Assembly (NCBI GenBank): GCA_977017575.1
Contig: CDRNVI010000015.1
Span: 1-64,000 of the forward strand
DNA from: Paramoeba atlantica
Taxonomy: Eukaryota > Discosea
Direction: 5' to 3'
DNA length: 64,000 nt
The notes beneath the pieces are model-generated. The model had not been told where the DNA came from. It saw only the letters and a program-made list of their open reading frames with translations, and did not search any database. Of the stretch, positions 39,479-49,884 are shown one piece after another (within the stretch, counting starts at the first letter, position 1; every line of letters starts with the position of its first letter). Position numbers and translations under genes: made by a program.

Positions 39479-40421
39479 GGGACGCACTTCGCACTCTTCA
39501 CCCCTCCCCGGCTCGCTCTCTTCGAGTGAGCTTTCTTCCCTCCCCGGCTCTCTCCTTCTCGTGCTTTCTTCTCCCGGGAGCTATGCGCCATGGTGGCCTC
39601 CCTTGAGGACCACTGGGCGTGCTACAGCGGGAGGACACGTTGTATGCGTGTATAGGGGATGCGAACTTGCACCCCTCTCTCCCTACATGCTGTAGCGAGT
39701 GCGGCGGTAACGGACCTCCCCATGATGCATCATGATCCACGATAGACCATCTGACAGCATGAACCCACGGCTTGACCGTGTTGCAGCATGAACCATGGCT
39801 ATACGTGCTGTAGCATGACCGATGGGCGACTCGTCTCCTACCTCGCACTCCACTCTCTGTGTGACACCCGTCGTATGCGGGTCATGCGCTGATGGTATCG
39901 GCCGTCACACAGAGAGACGTATCTCTGCGCCACGAGCGTATGATCATAACCTTGGACCATAATCCAGAGCTGCATGGACAAGGATCGATATGTCACTTCA
40001 GAAAAGAATTATATTTAAGGAGTAAAGGAACGCGAATCAGGGCTATCGGTTTATAAAGAAAATCTACACTAACTTATTATTTGAGGCTACTTCTCAATGA
40101 TTACCATAAGACACAGATGAAGAATACAAATATATTAGTGGTGGACCGGAACAAGGCCTTGCTCGGTGAATGAAAGAGTAGAAAGATCGCAGAGCAATAA
40201 CATCCCCATTTCTCGTGTATCCGCTCTAAAAACGCATGTCACACCTTTCATGCCTTTCAAGTTGACGTGTATTCGAACCTGTCTTCAAATGGAGTGGACT
40301 TCGAGTAAAATTTTATAGTTGATACTTCGTATAAATATATTATTTTCTCCTTTACCCGCTGCTGCGGAATTACACGAGAATATATTTGAGGAAGTGTTTA
40401 TGCGCATTTTAATTTTCCAAG
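39438..40421 (+). other. Gene-free block of distinct composition
   Basis: About 980 bases after the SL-like copy. 39502-39573 holds a 36-bp imperfect duplication starting CCCTCCCCGGCTC. 39720-39830 has three GCAGCATGAACC-like words. No tRNA or rRNA recognised. The left 500 bases are GC-rich and unlike the AT-rich right half. Confidence 0.6.
39853..39916 (+). repeat. 13-bp perfect inverted repeat
   Basis: CTCTCTGTGTGAC (39853-39865) pairs with GTCACACAGAGAG (39904-39916); 38-base loop. Confidence 0.85.
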
Positions 40422-40988
40422 ATGAGACGGTCAGCACGCTTAGCTGCTCGGCGCGACGATTCAGAAAACCTTAGTGTTCAGGGACGAACAGCTGAGCTTC
40501 CAGAATGTAATCAAGTTAATCACAGAAAACGAAAATTACGCCACAGTATGGCGAGAGAAAAAAGTGTGAGTGAGCAAAGTATGGATGTCAAAGTGCCCGA
40601 CTCGAGTATCAAAGAGAAGGCCCCACATGGTACCGTCAAACCTCACAGTTCGCCACCTTCCCTGAGTTACGAACACTGGGCGCAGTGTTTGGACTGCTCC
40701 GGATGGCAAAGAGTCCATCCAGATGCTACAAGAGTACAGACTGCTCGCAGCCGAACTGGACCTGGAAGACCGTTTCGAAATTCTGCTACATCGTCAGACG
40801 AGTCCAGTGCATTTTATTCTTCTCAGCCTTTTTACTGTGGCTGTCGAATTCCTTCTGGTAAATTCCACAACGCTCCTTGCTATTTCACGTTTTTGCCACA
40901 CACGACTCCTCCCACGATGGAGCTCTCTTTTCGAAAAGAAATATGGGAAGGAGTTTGCAGAGCTGTGAAAGAACCACAGGTAAGATAA
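40422..40988 (+). CDS. CW-type zinc-finger protein
   Basis: 188 residues. The N-terminus is Arg-rich (MRRSARLAARRD) with a second basic patch (HRKRKLRH), good for nuclear location. YEHWAQCLDCSGWQRVHPDA has Trp86, Cys89, Cys92 and Trp95, the start of a CW domain; FYCGCRIPSGKFHNAPC supplies the second Cys pair. CW domains read histone H3 Lys4 methylation through the aromatic cage. An unusually long insertion separates the two Cys pairs. A C-terminal helix follows (SFRKEIWEGVCRAVKE). Assignment is from this motif pattern. Confidence 0.65.
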   Translation: MRRSARLAARRDDSENLSVQGRTAELPECNQVNHRKRKLRHSMAREKSVSEQSMDVKVPDSSIKEKAPHGTVKPHSSPPSLSYEHWAQCLDCSGWQRVHPDATRVQTARSRTGPGRPFRNSATSSDESSAFYSSQPFYCGCRIPSGKFHNAPCYFTFLPHTTPPTMELSFRKEIWEGVCRAVKEPQVR

Positions 40989-41134
40989 ACTTGAGATAAA
41001 CTTGAAGCACGTTGAACCTCAGTAAATTGTTATTGGGAGGGGATTACCTTCGAAAATTAATTTACAGGTCTTATATTCGTAATAACTAAATATTTTTCTG
41101 CACATTTTATGCTCGTTACACGCATTAGACACGT

Positions 41135-41422
41135 ATGTTTCGGCTTAATCCTTCTTTTCTAATGACAAACGTCGCAGTCACAACTGCACACATTCGTGAT
41201 AAACTAATCTCACAGCTTCCTGCGTCCCAGTGTGAAGTGGAGGACACCTCGAGTGGATGTGGAGCTTTTTATCGCATTACCGTAACCAGCGCGAAATTCA
41301 GAGGAATGACGTTAATTCAGCAACACCGCTTGGTGAATGAAATTCTTAAAAACGAAATCCCAAAACTGCATGGTCTTACAATATCGACGCTTTTACCGTC
41401 CGAGGAAGCAACTCAGCCGTAA
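41135..41422 (+). CDS. BolA-family protein
   Basis: 95 residues; about 85 if translation starts at the internal ATG 41162 (MTNVAV). BolA fold with IRDKLISQLPASQCEVEDTS, GAFYRITVTSAKFRGMTLIQ, RLVNEILKNEIPKLHGL and the conserved His of KLHGL. BolA proteins pair with monothiol glutaredoxins in iron-sulphur cluster handling. The longer start would give a short basic leader (MFRLNPSF) suited to mitochondrial import, so dual starts could decide the compartment. Confidence 0.88.
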   Translation: MFRLNPSFLMTNVAVTTAHIRDKLISQLPASQCEVEDTSSGCGAFYRITVTSAKFRGMTLIQQHRLVNEILKNEIPKLHGLTISTLLPSEEATQP

Positions 41423-41663
41423 CATTCATATTTTAGGACAATTGGACGACATGGACAATGTATTTCGTAGATCGGTTAAGAACAATTCGGCATCTTTTAC
41501 ATGCTTATTGTGTCATTCTTAATACAAAGTTAATGTAATCACAACATGGGAAGTAGAGTGTATACTCGATGGAACAGAATCACGAGAATACGATATTTGA
41601 CTGTGTTAGCATTCAACGAATTAATATAGTTATAATAATAGTTCTTGTCTTGATGGTTTTTGC

Positions 41664-44051
41664 ATGACTTCCGGATGGGAATGTGATTTGCAGGATATAA
41701 CACTATCTGAGACACTTAAAGTCCACGAGATACTTGACAGCTCTCTGTCACAATCCTCGTCTGATTCCGAGCATGACGGGGGAAAGACGTCACCCCATGT
41801 TCCCGTCCAAAATCCCCCCGCCCAAAATCTGAGTTCTAATTACAGCCGTCAGGCAGACAGCGAAAGAAATCCCACAGAAGAAGCAAACGAACTGGATGTA
41901 GAACTTGTTGGCGACAAAGAAGAATCACTGCTAATTCTGAACTTACAACCAATCTTGGAAAGATTGCAAATACATAGCAGCGCTCAGCCCACCACTCTAA
42001 AGAAAGGCCTAGAAGAGCTTGAAGTATTTAAATGTAACCACAGCGCTGAATTTTCGATGATCTTCCGAGAATCAATTCTTAAAGTTTTGAGGAACGTGAT
42101 TGCTAGTCGCATTCGGTTGACGGGTTGGGGCACTGTAGAGATTAGTAATTTTGAGAATGCAGCTGAGGAATCAAACTTGATCCTATCGTTTTCGAATTTG
42201 TATGGCAATTTAAAATCTGAGGCTCGCCCTAATGATTCTTTTAGGGATGACCCATTGACCCTGATATTGGCTCATTCCCTTTGTGCCATATTAGCAAAAT
42301 TATTGGAAAAAGAACTAGAAACGCCATTGGAATATTTTTCTATGTGCTCCAGAATAGTGCAAGAGCATTTTCAGCTTTTGGAATTGCTATTTACCCCTGA
42401 AGCATGCCACGATTTGTCTATAGGTGTTATAGATCATACGATTTCTGAGCTGTCCAGTATCATTAACCATAAACTAATTTTGTGGACAGATTGCATGTCA
42501 CGGGGTAAAAATGATATCAAACAACAGCATACAAATAGTGAAGGCACACGTGAAACAACTTTTGAGCAGCTCGATACGGCGAAAACTATTTTTTCCACCT
42601 ATGCTTCAGCTGTTTTTGCCTTTGATGAGCACCTTTTTCCGCACCTGGATTTGCAAGTACGTCCCATCCAATGCTTGACGAGAAGCGGTGAACTTAAGCA
42701 GTGGTGGATTGAATCACAACGCGACGCACTGCAATTACTCTGCTCCTCCGTCGCGAAGGATTTATGTCCAGTATTTTACGTCCCAAGAAATCATAACTTG
42801 GTTGGATATCTCTTCGATGGTACATACGCATCTGTTCTAGATAATGCTACAGCCATCACGAGTTGCATTAACTATTCTTTGTTCTCCGCTGCGCAATCTG
42901 TAAATCAATTTGAAGGTGCTGTTGCTCATTTTTCGGAGCAAGAGCTGGAATTGGTGTGGGCATCCACGTTCGACACTGTTTTACGTCCGCTATTTGCGAT
43001 TGGTGAAAACGTACTTGAAGCTGCAGAGCGTTTTGTCGATCAACTTGAGCAGGGCGGCAAGCTGTACGAAAATTTGAATGCGTACGTCGCCAAGAATAGA
43101 TGTCCCACAAAATCCAAGGAACACGAGATAAAGGAAACGAAGTCGTCAATGATGCCAAGGAAAGTGCACAATGAGACAGAAAGTTCTCGTCAGCAAACTC
43201 GCACGAAAAGCTCACAAGTAGTTAACGAACTCATCGACCGATCGCATAGCGCACTGCACACCGCTTCAGCGTCACTGAGCGCGGCAACATCCTTGTTCAA
43301 GAAATCGGCTGGTCTTGCTGTTGTTGAAAGGCGCGAAGAACCGGAAACAAATATTAATGCAGTGAGTAGTGTGTATAAAAATGATGAAACGCGAGAAATG
43401 CAAGACAAGGTAAAGCAATTTGAAAGAACATTTGTTCCGGATCACATAGAATTCTGGGTTGCCCTTCTGGTTGATCTTTTGAATGCAACTAATGCTGCAA
43501 TCAGTCAGATTCAAGGAGTGCAGGATCGTGCGCCATTTAGCTTGCTCTCAGAGGCTTCGCAAGTATGCGAAGAGACGTCTACACGACTGGAGAAACTTTT
43601 TTTTTTGGCGGAAACGAGACTGACTCGACTCATTACATTTGCACCTGTGGCATACACCCTTCGACCTTTGCATTGTGTAGTCTCAATGTTAGATGTTACG
43701 TGTGAGCCACACGGTTCACGAGTACAGGTGCAAACCTGCGATCTGAGTTCTCGACTATGTACGAAACTCGACCAGTCCATTGCTTATGCCCTCGTAGAAC
43801 GCCGCCACGCAAACTTCGACGATTATGGGACATGTCTACAAAACCTGTCCTCAGATTTTACACGCCTTCCTCGTTGCGGCTTGGTCCATTATTTACTCAC
43901 TAATAAGAATCAAGTGCCCATGAAAAAGCATGAGAATTTTATTGCAGAAAATTATTTTATTACGCACTTACTTATGGCCAATCCGGATATCGATGCAGAG
44001 GAGGTGAGACGGTTCATAAAAAATGTAAGCGAACAACATGTGCCACCTTAA
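41664..44051 (+). CDS. Large helical protein, unknown; possible tethering-complex subunit
   Basis: 795 residues. An acidic Ser-rich start (about 1-90) leads into long amphipathic helices (LLILNLQPILERLQIH, LILAHSLCAILAKLLEKELE, YASAVFAFDEHLFPHLDLQV). A charged Lys/Glu/Ser linker lies near 490-590. No signal peptide, membrane segment or catalytic motif. Its all-helical, leucine-spaced build resembles COG/exocyst-type subunits, as for the gene at 30693, but I see no family-specific motif. Confidence 0.6.
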   Translation: MTSGWECDLQDITLSETLKVHEILDSSLSQSSSDSEHDGGKTSPHVPVQNPPAQNLSSNYSRQADSERNPTEEANELDVELVGDKEESLLILNLQPILERLQIHSSAQPTTLKKGLEELEVFKCNHSAEFSMIFRESILKVLRNVIASRIRLTGWGTVEISNFENAAEESNLILSFSNLYGNLKSEARPNDSFRDDPLTLILAHSLCAILAKLLEKELETPLEYFSMCSRIVQEHFQLLELLFTPEACHDLSIGVIDHTISELSSIINHKLILWTDCMSRGKNDIKQQHTNSEGTRETTFEQLDTAKTIFSTYASAVFAFDEHLFPHLDLQVRPIQCLTRSGELKQWWIESQRDALQLLCSSVAKDLCPVFYVPRNHNLVGYLFDGTYASVLDNATAITSCINYSLFSAAQSVNQFEGAVAHFSEQELELVWASTFDTVLRPLFAIGENVLEAAERFVDQLEQGGKLYENLNAYVAKNRCPTKSKEHEIKETKSSMMPRKVHNETESSRQQTRTKSSQVVNELIDRSHSALHTASASLSAATSLFKKSAGLAVVERREEPETNINAVSSVYKNDETREMQDKVKQFERTFVPDHIEFWVALLVDLLNATNAAISQIQGVQDRAPFSLLSEASQVCEETSTRLEKLFFLAETRLTRLITFAPVAYTLRPLHCVVSMLDVTCEPHGSRVQVQTCDLSSRLCTKLDQSIAYALVERRHANFDDYGTCLQNLSSDFTRLPRCGLVHYLLTNKNQVPMKKHENFIAENYFITHLLMANPDIDAEEVRRFIKNVSEQHVPP

Positions 44052-44068
44052 ACTGCTTTTTTCATGGG

Positions 44069-44111
44069 GCTAAAATATTTATAGTACAGACTGTACTATA
44101 AATATTTTAGC
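44069..44111 (+). repeat. Near-perfect 43-bp palindrome
   Basis: 21-bp arms (44069-44089 and 44091-44111, ending GTACAG and starting CTGTAC) match perfectly around a single A. It sits 18 bases past a stop codon. Confidence 0.95.
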
Positions 44112-44355
44112 TCACACTAAAATACACGGTCAAAGTGAAGCATTATTTCACACTTTTTTTAAAACATTTATTATACATTGTAGCCCTATATACACGCTTA
44201 GAATACACTTAGAATACACCACCTAGAATGCACACTGTAACAGTGTGTATTGATACATCATATTCGAAAACGGGAGCTTTAGGCTCCCAAAGTATATTTA
44301 ATTTCTGCATCTCGAAAATCTGTTAAATTCTACAGTAGTGGTAAAGATTCCTGCG
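44112..44355 (+). other. Spacer with small repeats
   Basis: Contains TTAGAATACAC-type words near 44200-44220, the palindrome CACACTG/CAGTGTG near 44229-44245, and GGGAGC/GCTCCC near 44271-44287. A CTACAG acceptor-like site precedes the next gene. Confidence 0.6.
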
Positions 44356-45216
44356 ATGTTTATCCACCTTAGCGATGTCCAAGAGCCACCGCTGAAGCGA
44401 CTGAAACAAAGTGACAACGCCGTGTTACCTGAAGGGGATGCCTTAGTATCTTCTCCCGTGCACCATTCCCCTAAAGCGCTGGGCGCCAAATTAAAACAAG
44501 AATACGAGCTCGCACGTTTCGTCCAGAATATATCAAAATTGCATTCGTCCTGGAACACAGCGACACCTGCGTGTGACTGGAAAGGGATAACGTGCAATAA
44601 TCAAACGGAAGTCACGAGAATCGATTGGAGTCTTTTGCTTGAGGGCTATGTGGATTGGAACCTTCTGCCACGAACAGTAGTGAGATTCGATGGGTATGGA
44701 AACGACAAGCTGACTGGGACTTTACCTCTCGATTCTCTGCCGTCACAATTCGATTATTTGATGCTGTACGATTGCGCGTTTCAGGGTACATTGGACCTGT
44801 CTCGCATGCCTGCTTCCATGACATCTCTGGGCGTAGGCAAAAATCAGTTTCACGGAACGCTCGACTTAACGGTCTTTCCGGCGGGCATGCAAGTGTTCAC
44901 TGCACCTGAGAACCAATTCACAGGTGGGATTGATCTAAGCCAGTTGCCCTCCAAAATGATGAGCATTGCATTAAGCCGAAATGGCTTTACAGGTACTCCA
45001 GATTTGGAATATTTGCCACCAAAAATGGAAATGGTTTGTCTGGATTACAATGAATTCAGTGGAAAAAGTTATTTGAATTCGCTCCCTGAAAGTATGTGGA
45101 TGCTTGATTTGGATTGTAATTACAATTTGACGGTCGAATATGACGATTCCAAGTTCCGAGATGAAATAACTTTGGCGTCTCATGGTGTCAAAGTTATTGT
45201 TCATGAAGATGAATAA
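44356..45216 (+). CDS. LRR protein with plant-like cap
   Basis: 286 residues from ATG 44356, after a CTACAG acceptor; the frame is open a little further up but only by GTG. Residues 1-45 are a charged, Pro-rich extension absent from its relatives. The cap KQEYELARFVQNISKLHSSW, TATPACDWKGITCNN is the classic CxWxGITC form. About seven repeats follow (LSRMPASMTSLGVGKNQFHG, LPPKMEMVCLDYNEFSG). No signal peptide or anchor. Longest of the Cys-capped members here. Confidence 0.78.
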   Translation: MFIHLSDVQEPPLKRLKQSDNAVLPEGDALVSSPVHHSPKALGAKLKQEYELARFVQNISKLHSSWNTATPACDWKGITCNNQTEVTRIDWSLLLEGYVDWNLLPRTVVRFDGYGNDKLTGTLPLDSLPSQFDYLMLYDCAFQGTLDLSRMPASMTSLGVGKNQFHGTLDLTVFPAGMQVFTAPENQFTGGIDLSQLPSKMMSIALSRNGFTGTPDLEYLPPKMEMVCLDYNEFSGKSYLNSLPESMWMLDLDCNYNLTVEYDDSKFRDEITLASHGVKVIVHEDE

Positions 45217-45680
45217 GCATTTTTTTGATCCGCAAATTTATAGACTGATAAAGTGAGTAAGCCGCCAGCTACGTTTCACGTTCTACACTATAGGCAGGCA
45301 CTTCAAAAGCAAGGAAGAGAAATAAAGAATAGAAGACGAGATAATACGAATAAAATACCAAAAAAATCATTGTACGTATTAATCTTCTTCCGAATTTTGA
45401 ATATCACTTAAAAGAACCATATCTTTATATTGTATCTATCAATTAAGTTTGAAATGACTCTGGACATATCTTCTCATAGTGCATGTCTTAATAATGCATT
45501 CTTTATGACGGATAAAGAAGAATGTGTAAATAAATCACACCTAAAACAATACGGCCAATTACCGCATGATGTATGCTGAATAACACGCTGGACAACACAC
45601 TATTAATTTTTAAAGCTCGCTATCCAACTTCACCCACATGAAAAAAACGCACTATTTATTTCTCCTCCTTTTCTCTTACC
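45217..45680 (+). other. Spacer, nothing recognised
   Basis: AT-rich. The last 25 bases before RPT5 are a CT-rich stretch with no AG after it, so the acceptor must lie upstream (AG at about 45615). Confidence 0.5.
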
Positions 45681-47024
45681 ATGAATGTGGATTCCGTTCA
45701 GGAGAACATCTCTCAAAACCCACCGCCCGATTCATCCCCTGACGCAACCGATACCGATATCCAGTTCCTCGACGAAATCCGCACCCTCACCCTTCCCGCC
45801 ATCCAACAACGCACCCGCCTTATCGAAAACGAGACCTACATCCTACGACAATCTGAAAAACAACTCAAAGACGAACTTAAACGCATGAAAGAGCAGCTCC
45901 GTCTGAACAAAGAAAAACTTAAACTCAACAACCAACTCCCCTACCTTGTGGCGAACATTATTGAAATCCTTGACCCTGAGGTCGCCGCCTCGGGGGACTC
46001 CGAGGAGGAGTCCGGGGCGCATCTCGATCTCGATGCCACCCGCACGGGCCCCACGGCCGTGATTAAAACCTCCACACGTCAAACCATCTACCTCCCGGTG
46101 CTGGGCCTCGTCCCGGCCTCCTCTCTCGCCCCCGGGGACCTTGTCGGGGTCAACCGGGACTCCTATCTTATCCTCGACACGCTGCCCCCGGACTACGATC
46201 CCCGAGCGAAAGCAATGGAGCTTGAGGATCAAACCCGCAACCCGTTAAAAGAGAAATACGAAGACCTTGGCGGGCTGGAGAAACAAACGCGGGAACTCGT
46301 GGAGGCCGTGGTGTGGCCCATGACGAAAAAGGAAAAATATAAAACCATTGGGGTAACCCCCCCGAAAGGGGTGCTGATGTATGGACCCCCGGGGACGGGA
46401 AAGACGATGCTCGCGAAGGCATGTGCCGCCCAGTGTGGGTGCTCGTTTTTAAAACTTGCCGGGCCCCAGTTGGTGCAGATGTATATTGGGGATGGCGCGA
46501 AGATAATCCGGGATGCGTTTGCGTTGGCAAGGAAAAAAGCCCCCGCGATTGTGTTTATTGATGAGTTGGATGCGATTGGGACGCGCAGGGGGGAGGGGGA
46601 TAAACATGGGGAGAGGGAGGTGCAGCGGACGATGCTGGAGCTGCTGTCGCAGTTGGATGGGTTTGCGTCCTCCGATGAGGTCAAGGTGATTGCTGCCACG
46701 AACCGGATCGATGTGCTGGACCCCGCGTTGCTTCGAAGTGGAAGGCTGGACCGGAAAGTGGAGTTTCCGATGCCGGATGAACCAGCCCGGGAGCAGATCT
46801 TGCGTATCCATGCGCGTCGCATGAATACTCATCCTGATGTAAATTTCGAGGAGCTTGCACGCAGTACGGAGGATATGAATGGGGCACAACTAAAGGCGGT
46901 GTGCGTAGAGTCCGGGATGTTGGCGTTACGTCGCGAAGGTGTTACAATTCATCACGAGGACTTTATTGAAGGTATCGGTGCTGTATATTCTCGAAAAAAG
47001 AGTGATCTGAACTATTACGCGTAA
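45681..47024 (+). CDS. RPT5: 26S proteasome ATPase subunit RPT5
   Basis: 447 residues. N-terminal coiled coil (about 40-95), OB domain (about 105-170; [18 protein letters not shown]), then the AAA domain: [20 protein letters not shown], Walker A GPPGTGKT (near 235-242), Walker [12 protein letters not shown] (near 289), [17 protein letters not shown], arginine finger [28 protein letters not shown] is the RPT5-type C-domain and the tail LNYYA is an HbYX motif (Tyr-Tyr-Ala) that docks into the 20S alpha ring. This is a component of the 19S base in cytosol and nucleus. C-rich first half, G-rich second half. Confidence 0.95.
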   Translation: MNVDSVQENISQNPPPDSSPDATDTDIQFLDEIRTLTLPAIQQRTRLIENETYILRQSEKQLKDELKRMKEQLRLNKEKLKLNNQLPYLVANIIEILDPEVAASGDSEEESGAHLDLDATRTGPTAVIKTSTRQTIYLPVLGLVPASSLAPGDLVGVNRDSYLILDTLPPDYDPRAKAMELEDQTRNPLKEKYEDLGGLEKQTRELVEAVVWPMTKKEKYKTIGVTPPKGVLMYGPPGTGKTMLAKACAAQCGCSFLKLAGPQLVQMYIGDGAKIIRDAFALARKKAPAIVFIDELDAIGTRRGEGDKHGEREVQRTMLELLSQLDGFASSDEVKVIAATNRIDVLDPALLRSGRLDRKVEFPMPDEPAREQILRIHARRMNTHPDVNFEELARSTEDMNGAQLKAVCVESGMLALRREGVTIHHEDFIEGIGAVYSRKKSDLNYYA

Positions 47025-47431
47025 ATCAACGACATACTTTGCAAAGCGATACTGTTTAGCAATAGAAGCGGAAACATGTTCTGGAAAAGGTGGGTGTTCT
47101 TTCCTTCTCATTGCATGCGAAGATTAAAGTCTTCCATAATTTTCAATGGCGATATCGCCATAGATACATGTAGATCACTTTCGGTAACGGACGAAGGGAT
47201 AAATACATTTTTTTGCATGTAAGATTCCAACAACAAAGAGTATAGTACCTTGCTGATTGATACATGTACTTCAAGATTTTGCTCCGTGATATAACGATAC
47301 GGAAGATAGAAATCTAGGTCCGATAAAAAAACTGAGATACGTAAACTTTGCTTTTATGACATTCCGATAAGTGTGTCCGGACAAGCTAGTACAGGAAGCC
47401 ATTAAGGGCGATGATATGTTTGTCACCTTTA
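47025..47431 (+). other. Spacer, nothing recognised
   Basis: About 405 AT-rich bases. No repeat or convincing frame. Confidence 0.5.
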
Positions 47432-47650
47432 ATGTCCCATCGAATTATCTTCGCAGCAGTGCCTGCGCTGTATATTGTTACTGCAGCTCATTTTTTTCGT
47501 GATCGAAGCATTTTGCTGATAGCATGCACTATGACAGGACTTCTGGGTTGGGTTTTACTACTGTTACATGATACTGGTTTGACCTGTATCCTACTCCGCG
47601 CTACCAATCCCGACTACAACAACTCGGCTACGTTAAGCGAGAAGCAATAA
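47432..47650 (+). CDS. Small two-span membrane protein
   Basis: 72 residues from ATG 47432 (an earlier in-frame ATG at 47411 adds seven). Two hydrophobic helices, IIFAAVPALYIVTAAHFF and LLIACTMTGLLGWVLLLL, joined by RDRS, then a polar tail (RATNPDYNNSATLSEKQ). No family recognised. Reality is supported by the clean two-helix pattern and the pause between two well-separated genes. Confidence 0.45.
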   Translation: MSHRIIFAAVPALYIVTAAHFFRDRSILLIACTMTGLLGWVLLLLHDTGLTCILLRATNPDYNNSATLSEKQ

Positions 47651-48123
47651 ACTTCAACTAGATTAATCAGCCTTCCCGGTTGAAGATGCGCCTAGCACAT
47701 CCGCCCTAGCTGGTTGACTGGAAACAAGAAAAAACTTCTGTTGCACCTCGTACTCCCCGTTTCAATACACATAATACTCACATACCACAATAATTTGTAC
47801 GAAGGAACATACAATGACTTCGATCGTACAACTTGTACAATGTAAAAGATTGTCATATTGACATCGCCCTCAATAATTGAGGGAGATACTACTCCCTCCC
47901 TATCCTGTATCAATAAAATTTGGCCCAAAATTTGGCCCGACAAAAGATTTACCGGAAAATGTTTTTTCGCAAAGAATCAAAGACAACACCATAAATTGAT
48001 AGTTTTCTCCATCATGGGAAACATTAAAAACACTGAAATGGTTGATTTGATATACACAACTTTCTCAAACAAGACAGATTCCACAGGAGCTGTGGTATTC
48101 GCTCATTTTCGTATTTTTATTCA
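47651..48123 (+). other. Spacer with 17-bp palindrome
   Basis: CCCTCAAT and its complement flank one A at 47867-47883, followed by GGAG/CTCC. A doubled AATTTGGCCC word lies near 47917-47938. No gene seen. Confidence 0.65.
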
Positions 48124-48720
48124 ATGTTCTGTCGTATTATGCGAGTTTCTAATAAAGACGTAGGCTACACTTCTACACGATTAGGACGCGTCAGCGCTTC
48201 ATTGCCACAGGAATATAAACTTTTGAAGTTCATCGAAAACGTATCTAATCGGCATACATCGTGGGATGCTGATATTCCGGCTTGCGAGTGGGATGGAGTA
48301 ACCTGTAATGAAGAAGGCAAAGTCGTGAAAATTGATTGGTCATTGCGTAACTTAGGAGGCACACTTGAATGGAAACACCTACCCGATACGCTTCTTGAAA
48401 TAAGAATGTATTCAAACAAACTCTCTGGGAGTATTGTGTTAGAAGATTTACCACCCGGTCTTGAGTATCTCAGTGTAGGCACCAATCGCTTCACCGGATG
48501 CGTTAATCTTCAAGCTATGCCAAAGACGATGAAAAAGCTTTTAATTGGTAACAATGAGCTTGGAGGCTCCGTTAGCTTTTGTCACCTGCCAGATAAATTA
48601 TTCTTTTTATATTTGGCGGACAATGCAAATCTTTCCGGTACTCTGATGCCTTCAGAATTGTCTTCAAGGCTAAAGAAGTCTGTGTATACGACCCGCACCA
48701 AAATAACAAAGCATCCTTAG
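48124..48720 (+). CDS. LRR protein, LTV1-cluster member 1
   Basis: 198 residues. Cap: LPQEYKLLKFIENVSNRHTS, ADIPACEWDGVTCNEEGKV. Four to five 23-residue repeats follow (LPPGLEYLSVGTNRFTGCV, MPKTMKKLLIGNNELGGSV). N-terminus MFCRIMRVSNKDVGYTSTRL is basic, not a signal peptide. No anchor. The 48991, 51522 and 52824 genes are close paralogues. Confidence 0.78.
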   Translation: MFCRIMRVSNKDVGYTSTRLGRVSASLPQEYKLLKFIENVSNRHTSWDADIPACEWDGVTCNEEGKVVKIDWSLRNLGGTLEWKHLPDTLLEIRMYSNKLSGSIVLEDLPPGLEYLSVGTNRFTGCVNLQAMPKTMKKLLIGNNELGGSVSFCHLPDKLFFLYLADNANLSGTLMPSELSSRLKKSVYTTRTKITKHP

Positions 48721-48990
48721 TACAATAATCTTACCAATGAAAACGGTATCGTGCTTTTGATTCCACCCAAAGATTCTTTACACGGCAATTTAGGCTTATT
48801 CAGTTTTTATCTTCCTGTACCTTTTTATATCCTTGACTTGTATCAGTATGCTTGATTGGTAACTCGTTTTCTCACTTTCCGAGTCTTTGGCAGCGCCAGT
48901 TCCAATATGATTCCACCTAAATTGTTCTCTATTAGGGCTTAAATACTTGCAGTATATCTCTCCACCATTCTTTTACGATTCTCTTTTGGG

Positions 48991-49581
48991 ATGCTCTGTC
49001 ATTTTTTTAATGTTCTTAACAAAGACGCAAGCCACACTGCTGCACGATTAGGACGCGTCAGCGCCGCACTGCCACAGGAATATAAACTCTTACAGTTCAT
49101 CGAAAACGTATCTAACCGACATACATCGTGGGAGGCTGATATCCCGGCTTGTGAGTGGCATGGAGTAACCTGTAATGAAGAAGGCAAAGTTGTGAAAATT
49201 AATTGGGCCATGTACAAGTTAGAAGGCACGCTAGAATGGAAGCACCTACCCGATACGATCCTTGAATTGCACATGGAATCGAACAATCTCTTTGGGAGTA
49301 TTGTGTTCGAAGATTTGCCACCCCATCTCGAGTACCTCAGCCTAGGCACCAATCACTTCACCGGAGGTGTTAATCTGCAAGCTATGCCGAAGACAATGAA
49401 AGACCTTTTAATTGGTAACAATGAGCTTTCCGGTTCCGTTAGCTTTTGTAATCTTCCAGATAATCTAAGTTTTCTATATTTAGCAGACAACAGAGAACTT
49501 TCGGGTACTCTGTTGCTCTCAAATTTGCCTACAAAGCTAGAAAAAGTCTATATAAATCGTACCAAAATTTTAGTAGACTAA
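48991..49581 (+). CDS. LRR protein, LTV1-cluster member 2
   Basis: 196 residues, tandem to the previous gene and very similar from LGRVSAALPQEYKLLQFIEN onward. It differs most at the extreme N-terminus (MLCHFFNVLNKDASHTAARL), in the repeat surface residues, and at the C-terminus (LPTKLEKVYINRTKILVD). Same CEWHGVTC cap. No signal peptide or membrane anchor evident. Confidence 0.78.
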   Translation: MLCHFFNVLNKDASHTAARLGRVSAALPQEYKLLQFIENVSNRHTSWEADIPACEWHGVTCNEEGKVVKINWAMYKLEGTLEWKHLPDTILELHMESNNLFGSIVFEDLPPHLEYLSLGTNHFTGGVNLQAMPKTMKDLLIGNNELSGSVSFCNLPDNLSFLYLADNRELSGTLLLSNLPTKLEKVYINRTKILVD

Positions 49582-49884
49582 AACTTCCAGTTCCATAGGG
49601 AGTCTGTAGGCCATTAACATTAAATCCCCTTCTTCAACTTTCTTCAACTCTTGGAATTTAACAAAAAAAAGAAAAATTCTTAAACATACATGTATTATGT
49701 GGTCCCGAATCTCGAACCAAAATTGTAGGGTGAGGGGAGACATCACCGAATGTCAGAGACGCCATTTCACTCAACATCCCTCAACATCACTTACCTCTTT
49801 CCCCACGCTTCATCCTCTACATAGCTAACTCTTTATCACGAACTCTTTATCCCCACCCCACACAACCCCACCCCACCCCCCGAA
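49582..49884 (+). other. Spacer and CT-rich leader of LTV1
   Basis: About 300 bases. CTACATAG (about 49816-49823) is the last good acceptor-like AG; from there to the ATG the leader is strongly C/T-rich. Confidence 0.5.

Noticed and set aside
39438-40000. 5S rRNA linked to the SL-like copy
   Set aside because: SL and 5S genes are linked in some kinetoplastids, but no 5S-like sequence is present here.
40265-40285. GGTTCGAATAC on the minus strand, like a tRNA B box
   Set aside because: No T-stem pairing or acceptor stem can be drawn around it.
49710-49730. GGTTCGAGATTC on the minus strand, like a tRNA B box
   Set aside because: The flanks do not form a T arm or cloverleaf.
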